Shown: positions 24,048 through 33,148, counted from the first letter of the stretch. The stretch: 64,000 nt of DNA from Streptoalloteichus tenebrarius (GCF_024171885.1 NZ_JAMTCP010000005.1:1-64000); one strand, 5' to 3'. Numbers and translations: made by a program. The notes: generated by a model not told the origin, from the letters alone.

Positions 24048-25325
24048 ATGTCGATCGCGGAAGCAAGCGCCACGTCGTCCCGCCCCGAGGTGGTGGGCAC
24101 GGGACCCGGGCACCAGGACACCGGCAGGGCCTGGCTGGTCTGGGGCGCCGGCGTGGCCTGCTACGTCGCGGCCCTGTTCCACCGGATGAGCCTGGGAGTG
24201 GCCGCCCAGGAGGCGTTGGACCGGTTCGCCACCGGCCCCGCCGTGCTCGCCCTGTTCACCGCGCTCCAGCTCGGCGTCTACCTCGTCCTCCAGGTGCCCG
24301 CCGGCGTGCTCGCCGACCGCTGGGGACCCCGGCGCGTCCTCACCGGCGGCACCATGGCGATGGCCGTGGGCGCCGTGCTGTTCGCGGTGAGCACCGCCCT
24401 GCCCGCCGGCATCGCCGCGCGCGTCCTGGTGGGCGCCGGCGACGCCTTCATGTTCACGAACGTGCTGCGCCTGGCCGCCCACTGGTTCACGCCCCGGCGC
24501 TACGGCCTGGTCGTCTCCCTGACCGGCCTGGCCGGCGGCGCCGGCCAGCTCGTCGCCACGGTGCCGCTGACCACCTCGCTGCACAACCTCGGCTGGACCG
24601 GCACCTTCCTGGCCGCCGGCGCCGCCACCGTCGTCCTCGCGGTCGCCGCGCTCGCGCTGGTCAGGGACCGCGCCGCCGCGCCGGAGCCGGTTCACGCCGC
24701 CGCTGCCGCACCCGTCGAGCGGGTCCGCACCGCGCTGCGGGGCGTCGTCGCCCAGCGCGGCACCCGGCACGCCTTCTGGTCGCACTTCGTCTTCATGGGC
24801 CAGTTCGTGGCGCTGACCGCCCTGTGGGGCGCGCCGTGGCTGACCACCGGCCAGGGGCACTCCGCGGCGGAGGCCGCCACGCTGCTCATGGTCTGCGTGC
24901 TGGCCTTCACCCTCAGCTCGCCGGTCATCGGCAGGGTCGCCGCCGGCAACCCCGCCCGCACCCGCCTGTTCAGCGAGGTCCTCGCCGTGGTCGTGCTGGT
25001 CGGGTGGCTGACCGTCGTGCTGTGGCCGGGGGCGCTGCCCCTGCCGGTGGTCGTCACGGTGCTGGTGGTGCTCGGGGTCGGCGGCGCGTCGGCCCTGCTG
25101 GCCTTCGACACCGCCCGCTCCGCCAACCCCGAGCACCGCTCCGGCACCGCCGCCGGCGTGGTCAACCTCGGCGGGTTCACCTGCGCGGTGCTCGCGCAGC
25201 TCGCCGTCGGCTGGGTGCTCCAGGCCGCCGGCCCGACCGGCTACCGCTGGGCGTTCGTGCCCGTGGTCGTGCTGGTGGCGGTCGGCGCGGTCGGGCTCTT
25301 CCGCAACCGCCTCACCACCACGTAG
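24048..25325 (+). CDS. MFS transporter
   Basis: 425 residues with 12 hydrophobic segments. The MFS motif A is LADRWGPRRVLTGG after helix 2, and an Arg in ARVLVGAGDAFMFTNVLRLAAHWF belongs to helix 4, as in sugar-acid and nitrate/nitrite-type carriers. ATG at 24048 is chosen over GTG 24042 because GGAGG is seven bases upstream. The substrate is unknown; the GntR-FCD regulator next door suggests an organic acid. Its last 85 bases overlap the end of the convergent permease gene. Confidence 0.92.
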   Translation: MSIAEASATSSRPEVVGTGPGHQDTGRAWLVWGAGVACYVAALFHRMSLGVAAQEALDRFATGPAVLALFTALQLGVYLVLQVPAGVLADRWGPRRVLTGGTMAMAVGAVLFAVSTALPAGIAARVLVGAGDAFMFTNVLRLAAHWFTPRRYGLVVSLTGLAGGAGQLVATVPLTTSLHNLGWTGTFLAAGAATVVLAVAALALVRDRAAAPEPVHAAAAAPVERVRTALRGVVAQRGTRHAFWSHFVFMGQFVALTALWGAPWLTTGQGHSAAEAATLLMVCVLAFTLSSPVIGRVAAGNPARTRLFSEVLAVVVLVGWLTVVLWPGALPLPVVVTVLVVLGVGGASALLAFDTARSANPEHRSGTAAGVVNLGGFTCAVLAQLAVGWVLQAAGPTGYRWAFVPVVVLVAVGAVGLFRNRLTTT

Positions 25326-26695
25326 GCGAGCCCGAGCAGCGCGAGGTAGGGCAGCCCTGCCTTCCACGCCACCGAGAACTGCTCGGTGAACGCCGTGGTC
25401 ACCAGCACCGCGAGCACGAACAACGCGGCGAGCGCGGTGGTGACGGGCGCGCCGGGCAGGCGGATCGGGGAGGCGGGCAGCCCCGCCCGCGCCCGGTGCC
25501 GGCGGAACGCCGCGTGCGTGGCGAAGATGATCAGCCAGGTCACCAGCGCCCCGAACAACGCGATCCCCAGCATCACCGGGAACGCGCTCTCCGGCGCCGC
25601 CACCGACACCACCGCCGCCAGCACCAGGCCGGTCGCGGACAACGCCAGCGCGTTGCGCGGGACGCCCTGGCGGTTGACCCTGCCCATCCAGCGGGGCGCG
25701 TAGCCGTCCTGCGCCAGCGAGTGCGCCATCCGCGCGGTCACGTAGAGGTTGGTGTTCATCGCCGACAGGGCGGCCGTCAGGACCACGAAGTTCATCAGCC
25801 CGGCAGCGGCGGGGACCCCGGCCGCGGCGAACAGCCGCACGAACGGGCTTGACTGGAGCCCCTCCGAGCTGGCCGCCTCCCGCCACGGCACGACCGACAC
25901 CACCACGGCCATGCCCAGCACGTAGAACAACGCCAGGCGCAGCACCATCCTGCGGGCGGCCCTGGGCAGGTCGCGGGCGGGGTTCCTGGACTCGGCGGCG
26001 GTCACCGCGACCGCCTCGGTGCCCAGGTAGCTGAAGGTCACCACGGTCAGGGCGAGCCAGACCCCGCTCATGCCGTTGGGCGCGAACCCGCCGTGCTCGG
26101 TCAGCGCGGACAGGCCCGTCGCCGGCCTTCCCGGCAGCCCCACGGTCACCGCGAGCACGCCGATCAGCACGAACACGACGATCGTGACGACCTTGATCAT
26201 CGCGAACCAGTACTCGAACTCGCCGAAGAACCGCACCGACACCGCGTTCACCGCGAGCATGACCACGGAGAACACCACCACCGGCAGCCACAGCGGGAGC
26301 TGCGGCCACCAGAACCGCACGTACAGCCCGGCGGCGACCACCTCGCTGCCCACGTTGACCACCTGTGCGGTCCAGTAGATCCACCGCTGCACGAACCCGG
26401 CGGCGGGACCGAGGTAGCGGTGCGCGATCGCGCCGAACCCGCCGGCCTCCGGGTGCACCACCGTCATCTCGGCCAACGTGTAGGCCACCACGAGGGCGGC
26501 CATGGCCGCCACCACGTAGGCCACGATCACCGAGGGCCCGGCCAGCGAGATCGCCAGTCCTGAGCCGAGGAACAGGCCGGTGCCGATGGCCCCACCGATG
26601 GCGATCATGCCGACCTGGCGGCCGGTCAGCTCGCGCCGCAGCCCGGCCCTGCCGGGTGGCGCGTGCTCGGCGGGCGCGGGGGCGTCGCCGGTCAT
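25241..26695 (-). CDS. APC-family amino acid permease
   Basis: 484 residues, 12 transmembrane segments. The first helix carries GAIGTGLFLGSG, the consensus substrate-binding break of amino-acid permeases (GabP/AnsP/LysP type), and FSYLGTEAVAVTAAESRNP marks helix 6. ATG at 26695 follows GAGGAGGAAG. The C-terminal 85 bases overlap the MFS gene on the other strand, so the last 25 residues (a Thr-rich tail) may be an extension past an older stop. Substrate unknown. Confidence 0.92.
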   Translation of the reverse strand: MTGDAPAPAEHAPPGRAGLRRELTGRQVGMIAIGGAIGTGLFLGSGLAISLAGPSVIVAYVVAAMAALVVAYTLAEMTVVHPEAGGFGAIAHRYLGPAAGFVQRWIYWTAQVVNVGSEVVAAGLYVRFWWPQLPLWLPVVVFSVVMLAVNAVSVRFFGEFEYWFAMIKVVTIVVFVLIGVLAVTVGLPGRPATGLSALTEHGGFAPNGMSGVWLALTVVTFSYLGTEAVAVTAAESRNPARDLPRAARRMVLRLALFYVLGMAVVVSVVPWREAASSEGLQSSPFVRLFAAAGVPAAAGLMNFVVLTAALSAMNTNLYVTARMAHSLAQDGYAPRWMGRVNRQGVPRNALALSATGLVLAAVVSVAAPESAFPVMLGIALFGALVTWLIIFATHAAFRRHRARAGLPASPIRLPGAPVTTALAALFVLAVLVTTAFTEQFSVAWKAGLPYLALLGLAYVVVRRLRKSPTAPTATSTTTGTNAQR

Positions 26696-26750
26696 GGACT
26701 TCCTCCTCGAGAGTCGCCGCTCACCGACCGCCGACCGCGCCGAACACGAC

Positions 26751-26777
26751 GACGGCCGCCTCGGTGAGGCGGCCGTC
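26751..26777 (-). terminator. perfect short-loop hairpin terminator
   Basis: GACGGCCGCCTC and GAGGCGGCCGTC form a perfect 12-bp stem with a 3-base loop, about 100 bases beyond the response-regulator stop on the minus strand. Confidence 0.7.
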
Positions 26778-26877
26778 GGTCACGTCCGGATGGGCGCGGG
26801 TCAGCGAGCCGCCTGCGAGGACGGCCACCACCACGACGCACACCGGTCGAACATGGCGAAGAGGGTAACAATTGACC

Positions 26878-27483
26878 TCACAACCATCCCCGGTCTGTGG
26901 CGATCCGCACGGCGACGTGCCGGTTCGCCGCGCCCAGTTTGCCGATGGCCGAGGACAGGTGGTTGCGGACCGTGCCGACCGACAGCCCCATCCGGCGCGC
27001 GATCGCCGTGACCGACTCGGCGTCGGCGGCGAGCCGCAACGCCTCCAGCTCCCTGGGCGTCAGCGGGCACCGCTCGGAGCCGAGGGTGTCGGCCAGCAGC
27101 TCCGGCTCCACCCACGTGCGGCCGCCGTGCACGACGCGGATGGCGTGCGCCAGCGCCGCGGCCGGCGACTCCTTCCGCAGGAAGCCGTGGGCGCCGGCCC
27201 GCAACGCCCTGCGCACCTGGCCGGGCCGCCCGTGCCCGGTCACCAGCACGGCGCGGCAGTCGGGCGCGACCCTGGGCAGCCGCTCGACCACCTCGATGCC
27301 GTCCGGCGCCGGCATGGCCACGTCGAGCACGGCCACGTCCGGCCGGAGCCGGCCGGCCATGGCCAGGGCCTCGGCCCCGCAGCCGGCGCTGCCCACCACC
27401 CGCAGGTCCGGCTCCAGGTCCAGCAGCGAGGCCAGCGCCTCGCGAACCATCTCGTGGTCCTCGGCCAACAACACGTCGATCAC
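26878..27483 (-). CDS. NarL/LuxR-family response regulator
   Basis: 201 residues. Receiver domain with acidic pocket EDHE, phosphoacceptor Asp54 in VAVLDVAMPAPDG, Thr in VLVTGHG and Lys in FLRKESP; then a LuxR helix-turn-helix (LTPRELEALRLAADAES, IARRMGLSVGTVRNHLSSAIGKLG). It overlaps the kinase stop by four bases (GTGA), so it is coupled to a partner kinase that looks defective. Targets may include the permease next door (inference). Confidence 0.93.
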   Translation of the reverse strand: MIDVLLAEDHEMVREALASLLDLEPDLRVVGSAGCGAEALAMAGRLRPDVAVLDVAMPAPDGIEVVERLPRVAPDCRAVLVTGHGRPGQVRRALRAGAHGFLRKESPAAALAHAIRVVHGGRTWVEPELLADTLGSERCPLTPRELEALRLAADAESVTAIARRMGLSVGTVRNHLSSAIGKLGAANRHVAVRIATDRGWL

Positions 27484-28469
27484 GAAGCCTCCTTCACGGG
27501 CCCTCCGGTCCCCGGCTCGCCGAGGGGGTCGCGCGGCGCCGTGGCGACCAGCCGGAACTCGCCGGTCCCCGTGGGGCCGGCCGACACGGCGCCGTCCACA
27601 CGGGACAGTCGTTCCGCGAGGCCGGCGAGCCCGCCCCGCTCGCTCGGCGCCTCGACGTGGACGCCGGCGGCCCGCAGCACCGCCGTGACCCCGGCCAGCT
27701 CCGAGTCCAGCGACGCCCTGCGGTAGCCCCGCACGACCTCGCGGACCTCCCGTATCGCGGTCGTCGTGGTCGCGCGGATCTCGCGGAGCGCGTCGCCGGC
27801 CCGCTCGGGCGCCGAGGGCAGCAGCCGGCTGGCCAGCTCCGCCCGCAACGCCACCACCTGGAGGCCGTGGCCGAGCACGTCGTGCAGGTCGCGGGCGAAC
27901 CGCAGCCGCTCCTCGTCGACGGCGGCGCGGGCGAGCTGGGCGCGGGTGTCGTGCAGGTCCCGCACCACCCACGTCACCCAGACCGTGCCGAAGGTCCACG
28001 ACGCGTAGAGCGGCACCATCGCGGCGTAGAACAACGCGTTGCCGTGGGACGCCCCGAAGGACCACACCGTCGCGTACTCGGCGACGGCCGCGAGCGTGAC
28101 CACGACGACCGCCCACCGCCGGGGGAGCACGACGGCGCACGCGCCGATCGCGACGACGGGCACCGTCGCGCAGGTGGGGCCGGAGAGTGGCAACAGGAAG
28201 GCCAGCACGACGACGCCCGCCAGCTCGGCGTGGTGCCGGGGCCGGACCCTCCCCCTGATCGCCGCGCCCAGCACGTCGGTGTGCAGCGCGATCAGGGCGG
28301 CCGCGCCCAACGCGGCGGGGCCGGACGGTGGTGCGCCGGTCGGGGCCGCACCGGGCAGTGGGAGCGGCTGCACCATCATGACCAGCACGTTCGTCGTGAG
28401 CGTCGCGGTGGCGATGGTCAGCACGATGCCGGAGACGACGTTCGGACGAACTCCCTTGACCCGCTGCAC
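27480..28469 (-). CDS. DesK/NarL-type histidine kinase lacking the ATPase N-box
   Basis: 329 residues. Five to six hydrophobic segments (about 10-165), then the dimerisation domain with phosphoacceptor His196 in FARDLHDVLGHGLQ. The expected HATPase_c domain is cut: after SELAGVTAVLRAAGVHVEAP the sequence jumps to GGLAGLAERLSRVDG, the G2-like end, omitting about 60-70 residues that normally include the ATP-binding N-box. The frame is intact. The start is the GTG at 28469 with GGAAGG upstream; the longer frame to 28634 is not supported. The kinase could be inactive, or act as a phosphatase or a receiver for another kinase. Confidence 0.85.
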   Translation of the reverse strand: MQRVKGVRPNVVSGIVLTIATATLTTNVLVMMVQPLPLPGAAPTGAPPSGPAALGAAALIALHTDVLGAAIRGRVRPRHHAELAGVVVLAFLLPLSGPTCATVPVVAIGACAVVLPRRWAVVVVTLAAVAEYATVWSFGASHGNALFYAAMVPLYASWTFGTVWVTWVVRDLHDTRAQLARAAVDEERLRFARDLHDVLGHGLQVVALRAELASRLLPSAPERAGDALREIRATTTTAIREVREVVRGYRRASLDSELAGVTAVLRAAGVHVEAPSERGGLAGLAERLSRVDGAVSAGPTGTGEFRLVATAPRDPLGEPGTGGPVKEAS

Positions 28470-28726
28470 GACCGCCCTTCCAGCGTGCGGAAACAGCAGC
28501 AGGGTAACTCTCGTGGGCGATGCCGGTGACCACCCGGTCATTTCCGGTGTGCCCAGCTCGGCGCGCCCGTGCGGGTCCTGTGCCGGCCCGTGCGACCGCC
28601 CGCACGCCGGTGTCCGGTGTCCCCATGCCCGCACCGCCGACGGTCCTGTGACCCGCCGGGACGAGGGCGTGGCACCACCACGGCTCGGGTTCCGGCACTG
28701 TCACCCGGCCGGCGACGCGCCCGGGG

Positions 28727-29032
28727 TCAGTCGAGCGCGCGCAGACGCCGGCTGTACTCCCACCGAGTGATCCGGCCGTTGCCGTAGTCGTGGTAGATCT
28801 GCGCCCGGCACACCATGGCCGCCAGGTGCTCGGCCACCTCCGCGCGCTGGACCTCCGGCACCTCGTCCATCCTGGCCACCACGGCGTCGACGATGTCGTC
28901 GACCATGCGCGCGCTCTGCCGGGCCCACGCGGGAGCCGGGTAGCGCCACCGGTGCAGGCGTCCGACGAACACCGCCCGCAGGCGGTTGTTCCCCGGTGAC
29001 GGGGGTCGGGACGGCGGGTGCTGGTCAGCCAC
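28727..29032 (-). CDS. conserved hypothetical protein
   Basis: 101 residues. After a disordered Pro-rich start, LRAVFVGRLHRWRYPAPAWAR leads into helices VDDIVDAVVARMDEV and VAEHLAAMVCRAQIYHDYG, ending ITRWEYSRRLRALD. GTG at 29032 has GGAGG close upstream. A strong hairpin at 29047-29082 separates it from the upstream gene, so it has its own transcript. No family recognised. Confidence 0.65.
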   Translation of the reverse strand: MADQHPPSRPPSPGNNRLRAVFVGRLHRWRYPAPAWARQSARMVDDIVDAVVARMDEVPEVQRAEVAEHLAAMVCRAQIYHDYGNGRITRWEYSRRLRALD

Positions 29033-29046
29033 GGGGCCTCCGCCGC

Positions 29047-29082
29047 GGCCGGTCCTGGTCGCCCCGGCGACCAGGACCGGCC
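29047..29082 (-). terminator. 17-bp perfect hairpin
   Basis: Arms 29047-29063 and 29066-29082 (GGCCGGTCCTGGTCGCC and its complement) are fully paired with a 2-base loop, 25 bases after the stop of the gene at 29107 and just before the next start. Confidence 0.8.
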
Positions 29083-29106
29083 GCGCTTGGGTCCGGGGAG
29101 ACCGGG

Positions 29107-29601
29107 TCAGGCGGCGCCGTCACGGCGCTGCCGCTGCAACCGGGCCACGCACCAGGCCGGCGCGCTGCCCCGGCGCAGGTGCTCCAGGACGGTCAGCGGG
29201 CCCAGTCGGCGACCCAGGTCGGCCGGCTTGAGCCCCGCGGCCCGCCAGTCCAGGGCGCGTTGGTCCAGGGGGCTCACCCCGGCGTCCCACCACCCCTCGG
29301 CCTCGGTCACGTCCCCGACGAGCTGCCACCAGCTCGCCGCGGCGGCCAGCAGCTCGGGGGGAGCCTCCGGCAGCCGCCGCCGCATCGCGGCCACGTAGGC
29401 CGGGTCGGCGGGTTCGGCCACGGCCAACGGCCCGCCGGGGGAACGGCGTTGGGCCGGGATCCGTGGCGGCGTCGGCGGCGTTGGCGGCGCCTCCGACAGC
29501 CACGCGGACCGGATGCGGTCCGCCTCGCGGAGTTCCGGGTCGCCCGACCGCTCGGCGGTCCACTCCCGGATGATCTGGTCGATCTCGGAGTCCCCGACCA
29601 T
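29107..29601 (-). CDS. hypothetical protein
   Basis: 164 residues, soluble, helical at both ends: VGDSEIDQIIREWTAERSGD and PELLAAAASWWQLVGDVTEA, then a short repeat-like LDWRAAGLKPADLGRRLGPL that resembles a small helix-turn-helix. A Pro-rich linker (PPTPPTPPRIP) divides the halves. ATG at 29601 follows GGGAGGAG. No family recognised, and nothing in the context assigns a role. Confidence 0.7.
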   Translation of the reverse strand: MVGDSEIDQIIREWTAERSGDPELREADRIRSAWLSEAPPTPPTPPRIPAQRRSPGGPLAVAEPADPAYVAAMRRRLPEAPPELLAAAASWWQLVGDVTEAEGWWDAGVSPLDQRALDWRAAGLKPADLGRRLGPLTVLEHLRRGSAPAWCVARLQRQRRDGAA

Positions 29602-29900
29602 CCGCTCCTCCCATCACGGCTGATGATCACGGACGGTTTCGCACCGTATTGGTGCGTGCACGCTTCGCGCTAGACCCCGCCAGGCGATATCTGTCCGTGA
29701 CCTTCGGTTCCGCCGTCCGGATTCACTCGGGTGGACGTCACGCCACCAGGTGTCGGGGTGGGTTGGACCGAAGGGTCGCGTCGGCCTGCTCCGGGCGCTC
29801 GCGGGCGGTTCGGCCGGCATCGCCGGAGGTGGGACGGCGTAACGCGGCGCGGGCGCCGCTCGACGGGGCTTCCGGACGAACGTGCGGGGGCCGCACGCAT

Positions 29901-29928
29901 ACCGACTGGTCGGTCGCTGCGCTACGGT
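29901..29928 (+). promoter_or_regulatory. TetR-type operator over a promoter
   Basis: ACCGAC-TG-GTCGGT at 29901-29914 is a perfect 6+6 palindrome of the kind bound by TetR regulators. A TACGGT at 29923-29928 can serve as the -10 element, placing the operator on the -35 region of the promoter reading toward the LLM gene at 30070. The TetR gene at 31124 is a candidate binder. Confidence 0.5.
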
Positions 29929-30069
29929 CAAGCGACACCGAACCGGGGGACGCCGCGACCCGGCGCGGCGGCCCGGGTTCGCCGACCATGGCCGGGCGCC
30001 GGCCGGGTCCCGCCCCCCGCCGGGGCGCGGAGACCCGGACGGCCCCGGGACGACCAGGAGGTGGCGCCG

Positions 30070-31059
30070 ATGCGTCGATGGGGACTGACCGTGCCGCTCC
30101 CGGGGGTGCCGCTGGCCGCCCACCGCGACCTCGTCCGCGCCCTGCCCGACCTCGGCTGGACCGACCTGTGGACCGCGGAGACCGCGGGCGCCGACGCGTT
30201 CACCCCGCTCGCGCTGGCCGCGGAGTGGGCGCCGGACCTGCGGCTGGGCACGGCGATCGCGCCGGTCCAGACCAGGGGACCCGGCCTGCTCGCCATGAGC
30301 GCCGCCACCCTCGCCGAGCTGGCCCCCGGGCGCTTCGCGCTCGGCATCGGCGCGTCCTCCCCGGTCATCGTGGAGCAGTGGAACGCCGTGCCGTTCGACC
30401 GGCCGTACGCCCGCGTCCGCGACACCCTGCGGTTCCTGCGCAGGGCGTTCGCCGGCGAGAAGGTCGACGAGCGCTACGAGACCTTCGCCGTGCGGCGGTT
30501 CCGGCTCGAACGGCCGCCGGCCCGGCCGCCGCGCGTGCTGCTCGCCGCGCTCCGACCCGGCATGCTCCGCCTCGCGGCGCGCGAGGCCGACGGCGCGATC
30601 ACGAACTGGCTCGGCGCGGCGGACGTGCCGAAGGTGCGCGCGGAGCTGGGCGCGGGGGTCGAGCTGGTGGCGCGGATCTTCGTGTGCCCGACCGAGGATG
30701 TGGAGCTGGCCAGGAAGGTCGGGCGGTCGCTGGTCGCCGCGTACCTCACGGTGCCGGCGTACGCGGCGTTCCACGAGTGGCTCGGCAGGGGGCCGGCGTT
30801 GCGCGCGATGCGGGAGGCGTGGGCGGCCGGCGACCGCCGCGCCGCCGCTGCCGCGGTCCCCGACGAGGTGGTCGACGACCTGGTGGTGCACGGAAGCCCT
30901 GACCGGTGTCGCGACCGGGTGCGGGAGTACGTCGCCGCCGGGGTCGACACGCCGGTGATCATGCTGGTGCCCACCGGCCCCGGCCAGGTCGACCAGGTCG
31001 GGGCGGTCCACGCGTTGTCCCCCGACGGCGCGGCGACGCGATGGCCCTCGCCGGCGTGA
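30070..31059 (+). CDS. LLM class F420-dependent oxidoreductase
   Basis: 329 residues of the luciferase-like superfamily: LGWTDLWTAETAGADAFTPL at the start, LRLGTAIAPVQTRGPGLLAM, then ALGIGASSPVIVEQWNAVPF, the segment that in F420-binding members such as methylene-H4MPT reductase-like enzymes contacts the deazaflavin phosphate. The substrate is unknown. ATG at 30070 follows AGGAGG. The TetR gene 64 bases downstream in the same direction may regulate it through the palindrome at 29901. Confidence 0.9.
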   Translation: MRRWGLTVPLPGVPLAAHRDLVRALPDLGWTDLWTAETAGADAFTPLALAAEWAPDLRLGTAIAPVQTRGPGLLAMSAATLAELAPGRFALGIGASSPVIVEQWNAVPFDRPYARVRDTLRFLRRAFAGEKVDERYETFAVRRFRLERPPARPPRVLLAALRPGMLRLAAREADGAITNWLGAADVPKVRAELGAGVELVARIFVCPTEDVELARKVGRSLVAAYLTVPAYAAFHEWLGRGPALRAMREAWAAGDRRAAAAAVPDEVVDDLVVHGSPDRCRDRVREYVAAGVDTPVIMLVPTGPGQVDQVGAVHALSPDGAATRWPSPA

Positions 31060-31123
31060 CGGACAATCGGCCCCGCTGACCGCGCAGTTGACTGCGTCGC
31101 CGAACAAGGGGGACGGGAACCAG

Positions 31124-31765
31124 ATGACGCGTGCCGAGGAGGGGCGGACCAGACGGGCCGCCGGCGAGCTGACCCCGGTGGAGGCCCGCATCATGCGGGC
31201 CGCCGTGCGGCTGTTCGCCGAACAGGGCTTCGACGGCACGACGGTGCAGCAGGTCGTGGACGCGGCCGAGGTCACCAAGGGCGCGCTCTACCACTACTTC
31301 GAGTCCAAGGACGACCTGCTCTACGAGATCTACCACTCGCTGATCGGCGTCCAGCTCGCCGGCCTGGAGCGCATCCTGGCCTCGGGCGCGGGCCCGGCCG
31401 AGACCGTGCGCGCGATGGTGGTTGACCTGGTGGAGACGACGGCCGCGCACGTGGACGAGGCGGCCGTCTTCGGCAGGGAGATGCACAAGCTGGGCGCGGA
31501 GCGGATGGCCGCCGTGCGCGCCGACCGCCGGCGCTACCACGAGGCGTTCCTGGCGGTCGTGGAGCGCGGGCAGCGGGAGGGCGTGTTCCGGGCGGAGACG
31601 CCGGCCGAGACGGTCACGCTGGTCGCCTTCGGCGTGATCAACCAGTTGCCGACGTGGTACCGGCCGTCCGGCAGGAAGCCGCCGCGCCAGCTCGGCGCGG
31701 AGATCGCCGACTTCGTGCTGGCCGGGCTGCGTCCCGAGGCCGGGTCCGGCCCCAGGGAGGCCTGA
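31124..31765 (+). CDS. TetR/AcrR family regulator
   Basis: 213 residues. The HTH is ARIMRAAVRLFAEQGFDGTT, VQQVVDAAEVTKGALYHYFESKDDLL, a textbook TetR domain at about 20-70; the C-terminal domain resembles regulators of acyl-CoA or steroid catabolism (KstR2-like), an impression not tested. ATG at 31124 follows GGGGGA; the frame extends to 31088 without a ribosome site. It ends at a strong hairpin. Confidence 0.92.
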   Translation: MTRAEEGRTRRAAGELTPVEARIMRAAVRLFAEQGFDGTTVQQVVDAAEVTKGALYHYFESKDDLLYEIYHSLIGVQLAGLERILASGAGPAETVRAMVVDLVETTAAHVDEAAVFGREMHKLGAERMAAVRADRRRYHEAFLAVVERGQREGVFRAETPAETVTLVAFGVINQLPTWYRPSGRKPPRQLGAEIADFVLAGLRPEAGSGPREA

Positions 31766-31802
31766 GGAGCGGCGGCGCGGGTGCGGCTGGCGGCCCGTTC
31801 GC

Positions 31803-31842
31803 CGGCCGCCCCGGGGCCGGGGGGGCGACCCCGGGGCGGCCG
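31803..31842 (+). terminator. 14-bp perfect hairpin terminator
   Basis: CGGCCGCCCCGGGG (31803-31816) pairs with CCCCGGGGCGGCCG (31829-31842), 37 bases after the TetR stop. Confidence 0.8.
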
Positions 31843-32656
31843 TCTCGGTGGCGGGATCAGTGATCACGTCGGCCGGGGACCGCCCCGCCAGGCTGCCGTC
31901 GCCGTCCAGCGTGGCGGCGTCCACGGCCGCCGCGCACACGATCTGGCGCGATCCGCGCTCGGTGTGCGGCACGGCGACCACCACCAACGGCGGGTCGGCC
32001 GGGGGACCTGACGGGGCGGGCGGGTGGTCAACGCGCGCGCTGCCGGGGGAAGCCAGTGTTTCAGCACGTCACACCCCATTTCAGGGCGCGGCTTCTGGCG
32101 CTGGCTTGGACCGGCACGGTGGGGTCCAGCGACCGTGCCGGCCGAGGAGCGCCAACGTCGGCGGGGCGGCGCGCAGCTCCTCGAACGGAGACCCCGCTCT
32201 GTCCAATGTGGACGGTCAGGGCCCGGTGCGAGATCGTCGGGGTCACGGTACGTGAACAAGCGGCGGCCGCCGGCCGACAGCGCCGGGCCGCTGCGTGCTC
32301 CAAGCCTTCCGCGCGGCTGTCGCGCGTTGCCCCCGAAGAGCAAGATCACCTGAGCAGGTGCCTGGCTCCCCACTCCTCTCGGGAAGGTGACCACCTGACC
32401 GCGCGCGGACACGAGGCGCGTTCGCCCGGTCCCAGTCGTGACCGGCGCCGGCAAGCTGGCCGGCCAGCACGCGACCCAGAAGCACGGCCTGAGAGCGCCG
32501 CTGGGTCGCGAACAGGCCGAACCCATGGTCCGACGGGGCTGGCGCGGAAAGGGTTCGGGAGTCGGATCGGGTCGCCGTCGCGCGCCACGGTGGCCGCCGT
32601 CCTTCGGATGGGTAGGCTCACTACGGGTCGGTGCCGGACGGCGCGTCGGGCAGTGC
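31843..32656. other. 0.8-kb region without an assignable gene
   Basis: On the minus strand, 31850-32030 has strongly G/C-ending codons and reads VVVAVPHTERGSRQIVCAAAV and GDGSLAGRSPADVITDP, which looks protein-like, but no stop occurs before the TetR gene and no family is recognised; it may be a gene fragment. An 8-bp hairpin (GGCACGGT/ACCGTGCC) lies near 32115 and a GTCCAATGTGGAC palindrome at 32201. The rest shows no supported feature. Confidence 0.45.
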
Positions 32657-32668
32657 TAGCGTCGGGGC

Positions 32669-33148
32669 GTGCCCCGCTACCTGTTCACCCCTCGGTGGCT
32701 GGTGTTGCATGCCCTGCTCGTGGCCGCCGTCGTCACCTGCCTGATCCTCGGCAGGTGGCAGTGGGACCGGGCCACGTCGGCGGGTGGAAGCCTCCAGAAC
32801 TACGGCTACGCGTTGCAGTGGCCCTCGTTCGCCGTGTTCTTCGTCTACATGTGGTGGCGGATGATGCGGCTGGAGGCGCGCCGGCTGGCCGAGGAGGGTG
32901 GCGAGCAGGAGCGGGCGGAGGGCGTCGTGGCCACCGACCCGACCGGCGGCGTGGAGAGCGCGGAGGCCGCGCAGGTCGGCGGCGACGCCGCCAGGAAGCC
33001 GGCGGGCGGCTCCGTGGTCGCGGCGCGGGCGCGCCGCCCCGTGCGGCCGGCGCCCGTCGACGAGGAGCCCGACGACGAGCTGGCGGCCTACAACCGCTAC
33101 CTCGCCGAGCTGAACGCCCGTGCCCAGGACCCCGACGGCCGCCGCTAG
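32669..33148 (+). CDS. two-helix membrane protein, unknown function
   Basis: 159 residues: two transmembrane segments (WLVLHALLVAAVVTCLILG and FAVFFVYMWWRMM) with ILGRWQWDRA between them, then a long acidic/Ala-rich cytoplasmic tail ending LAAYNRYLAELNAR. The N-terminal PRWLVLHALLVA with GRWQW is seen in a conserved actinobacterial family next to DUF3817 genes. The GTG at 32669 has no ribosome site; a TAGCGT six bases before it (32657-32662) fits a -10 element for a leaderless mRNA. DUF3817 follows after 35 bases. Confidence 0.8.
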   Translation: MPRYLFTPRWLVLHALLVAAVVTCLILGRWQWDRATSAGGSLQNYGYALQWPSFAVFFVYMWWRMMRLEARRLAEEGGEQERAEGVVATDPTGGVESAEAAQVGGDAARKPAGGSVVAARARRPVRPAPVDEEPDDELAAYNRYLAELNARAQDPDGRR

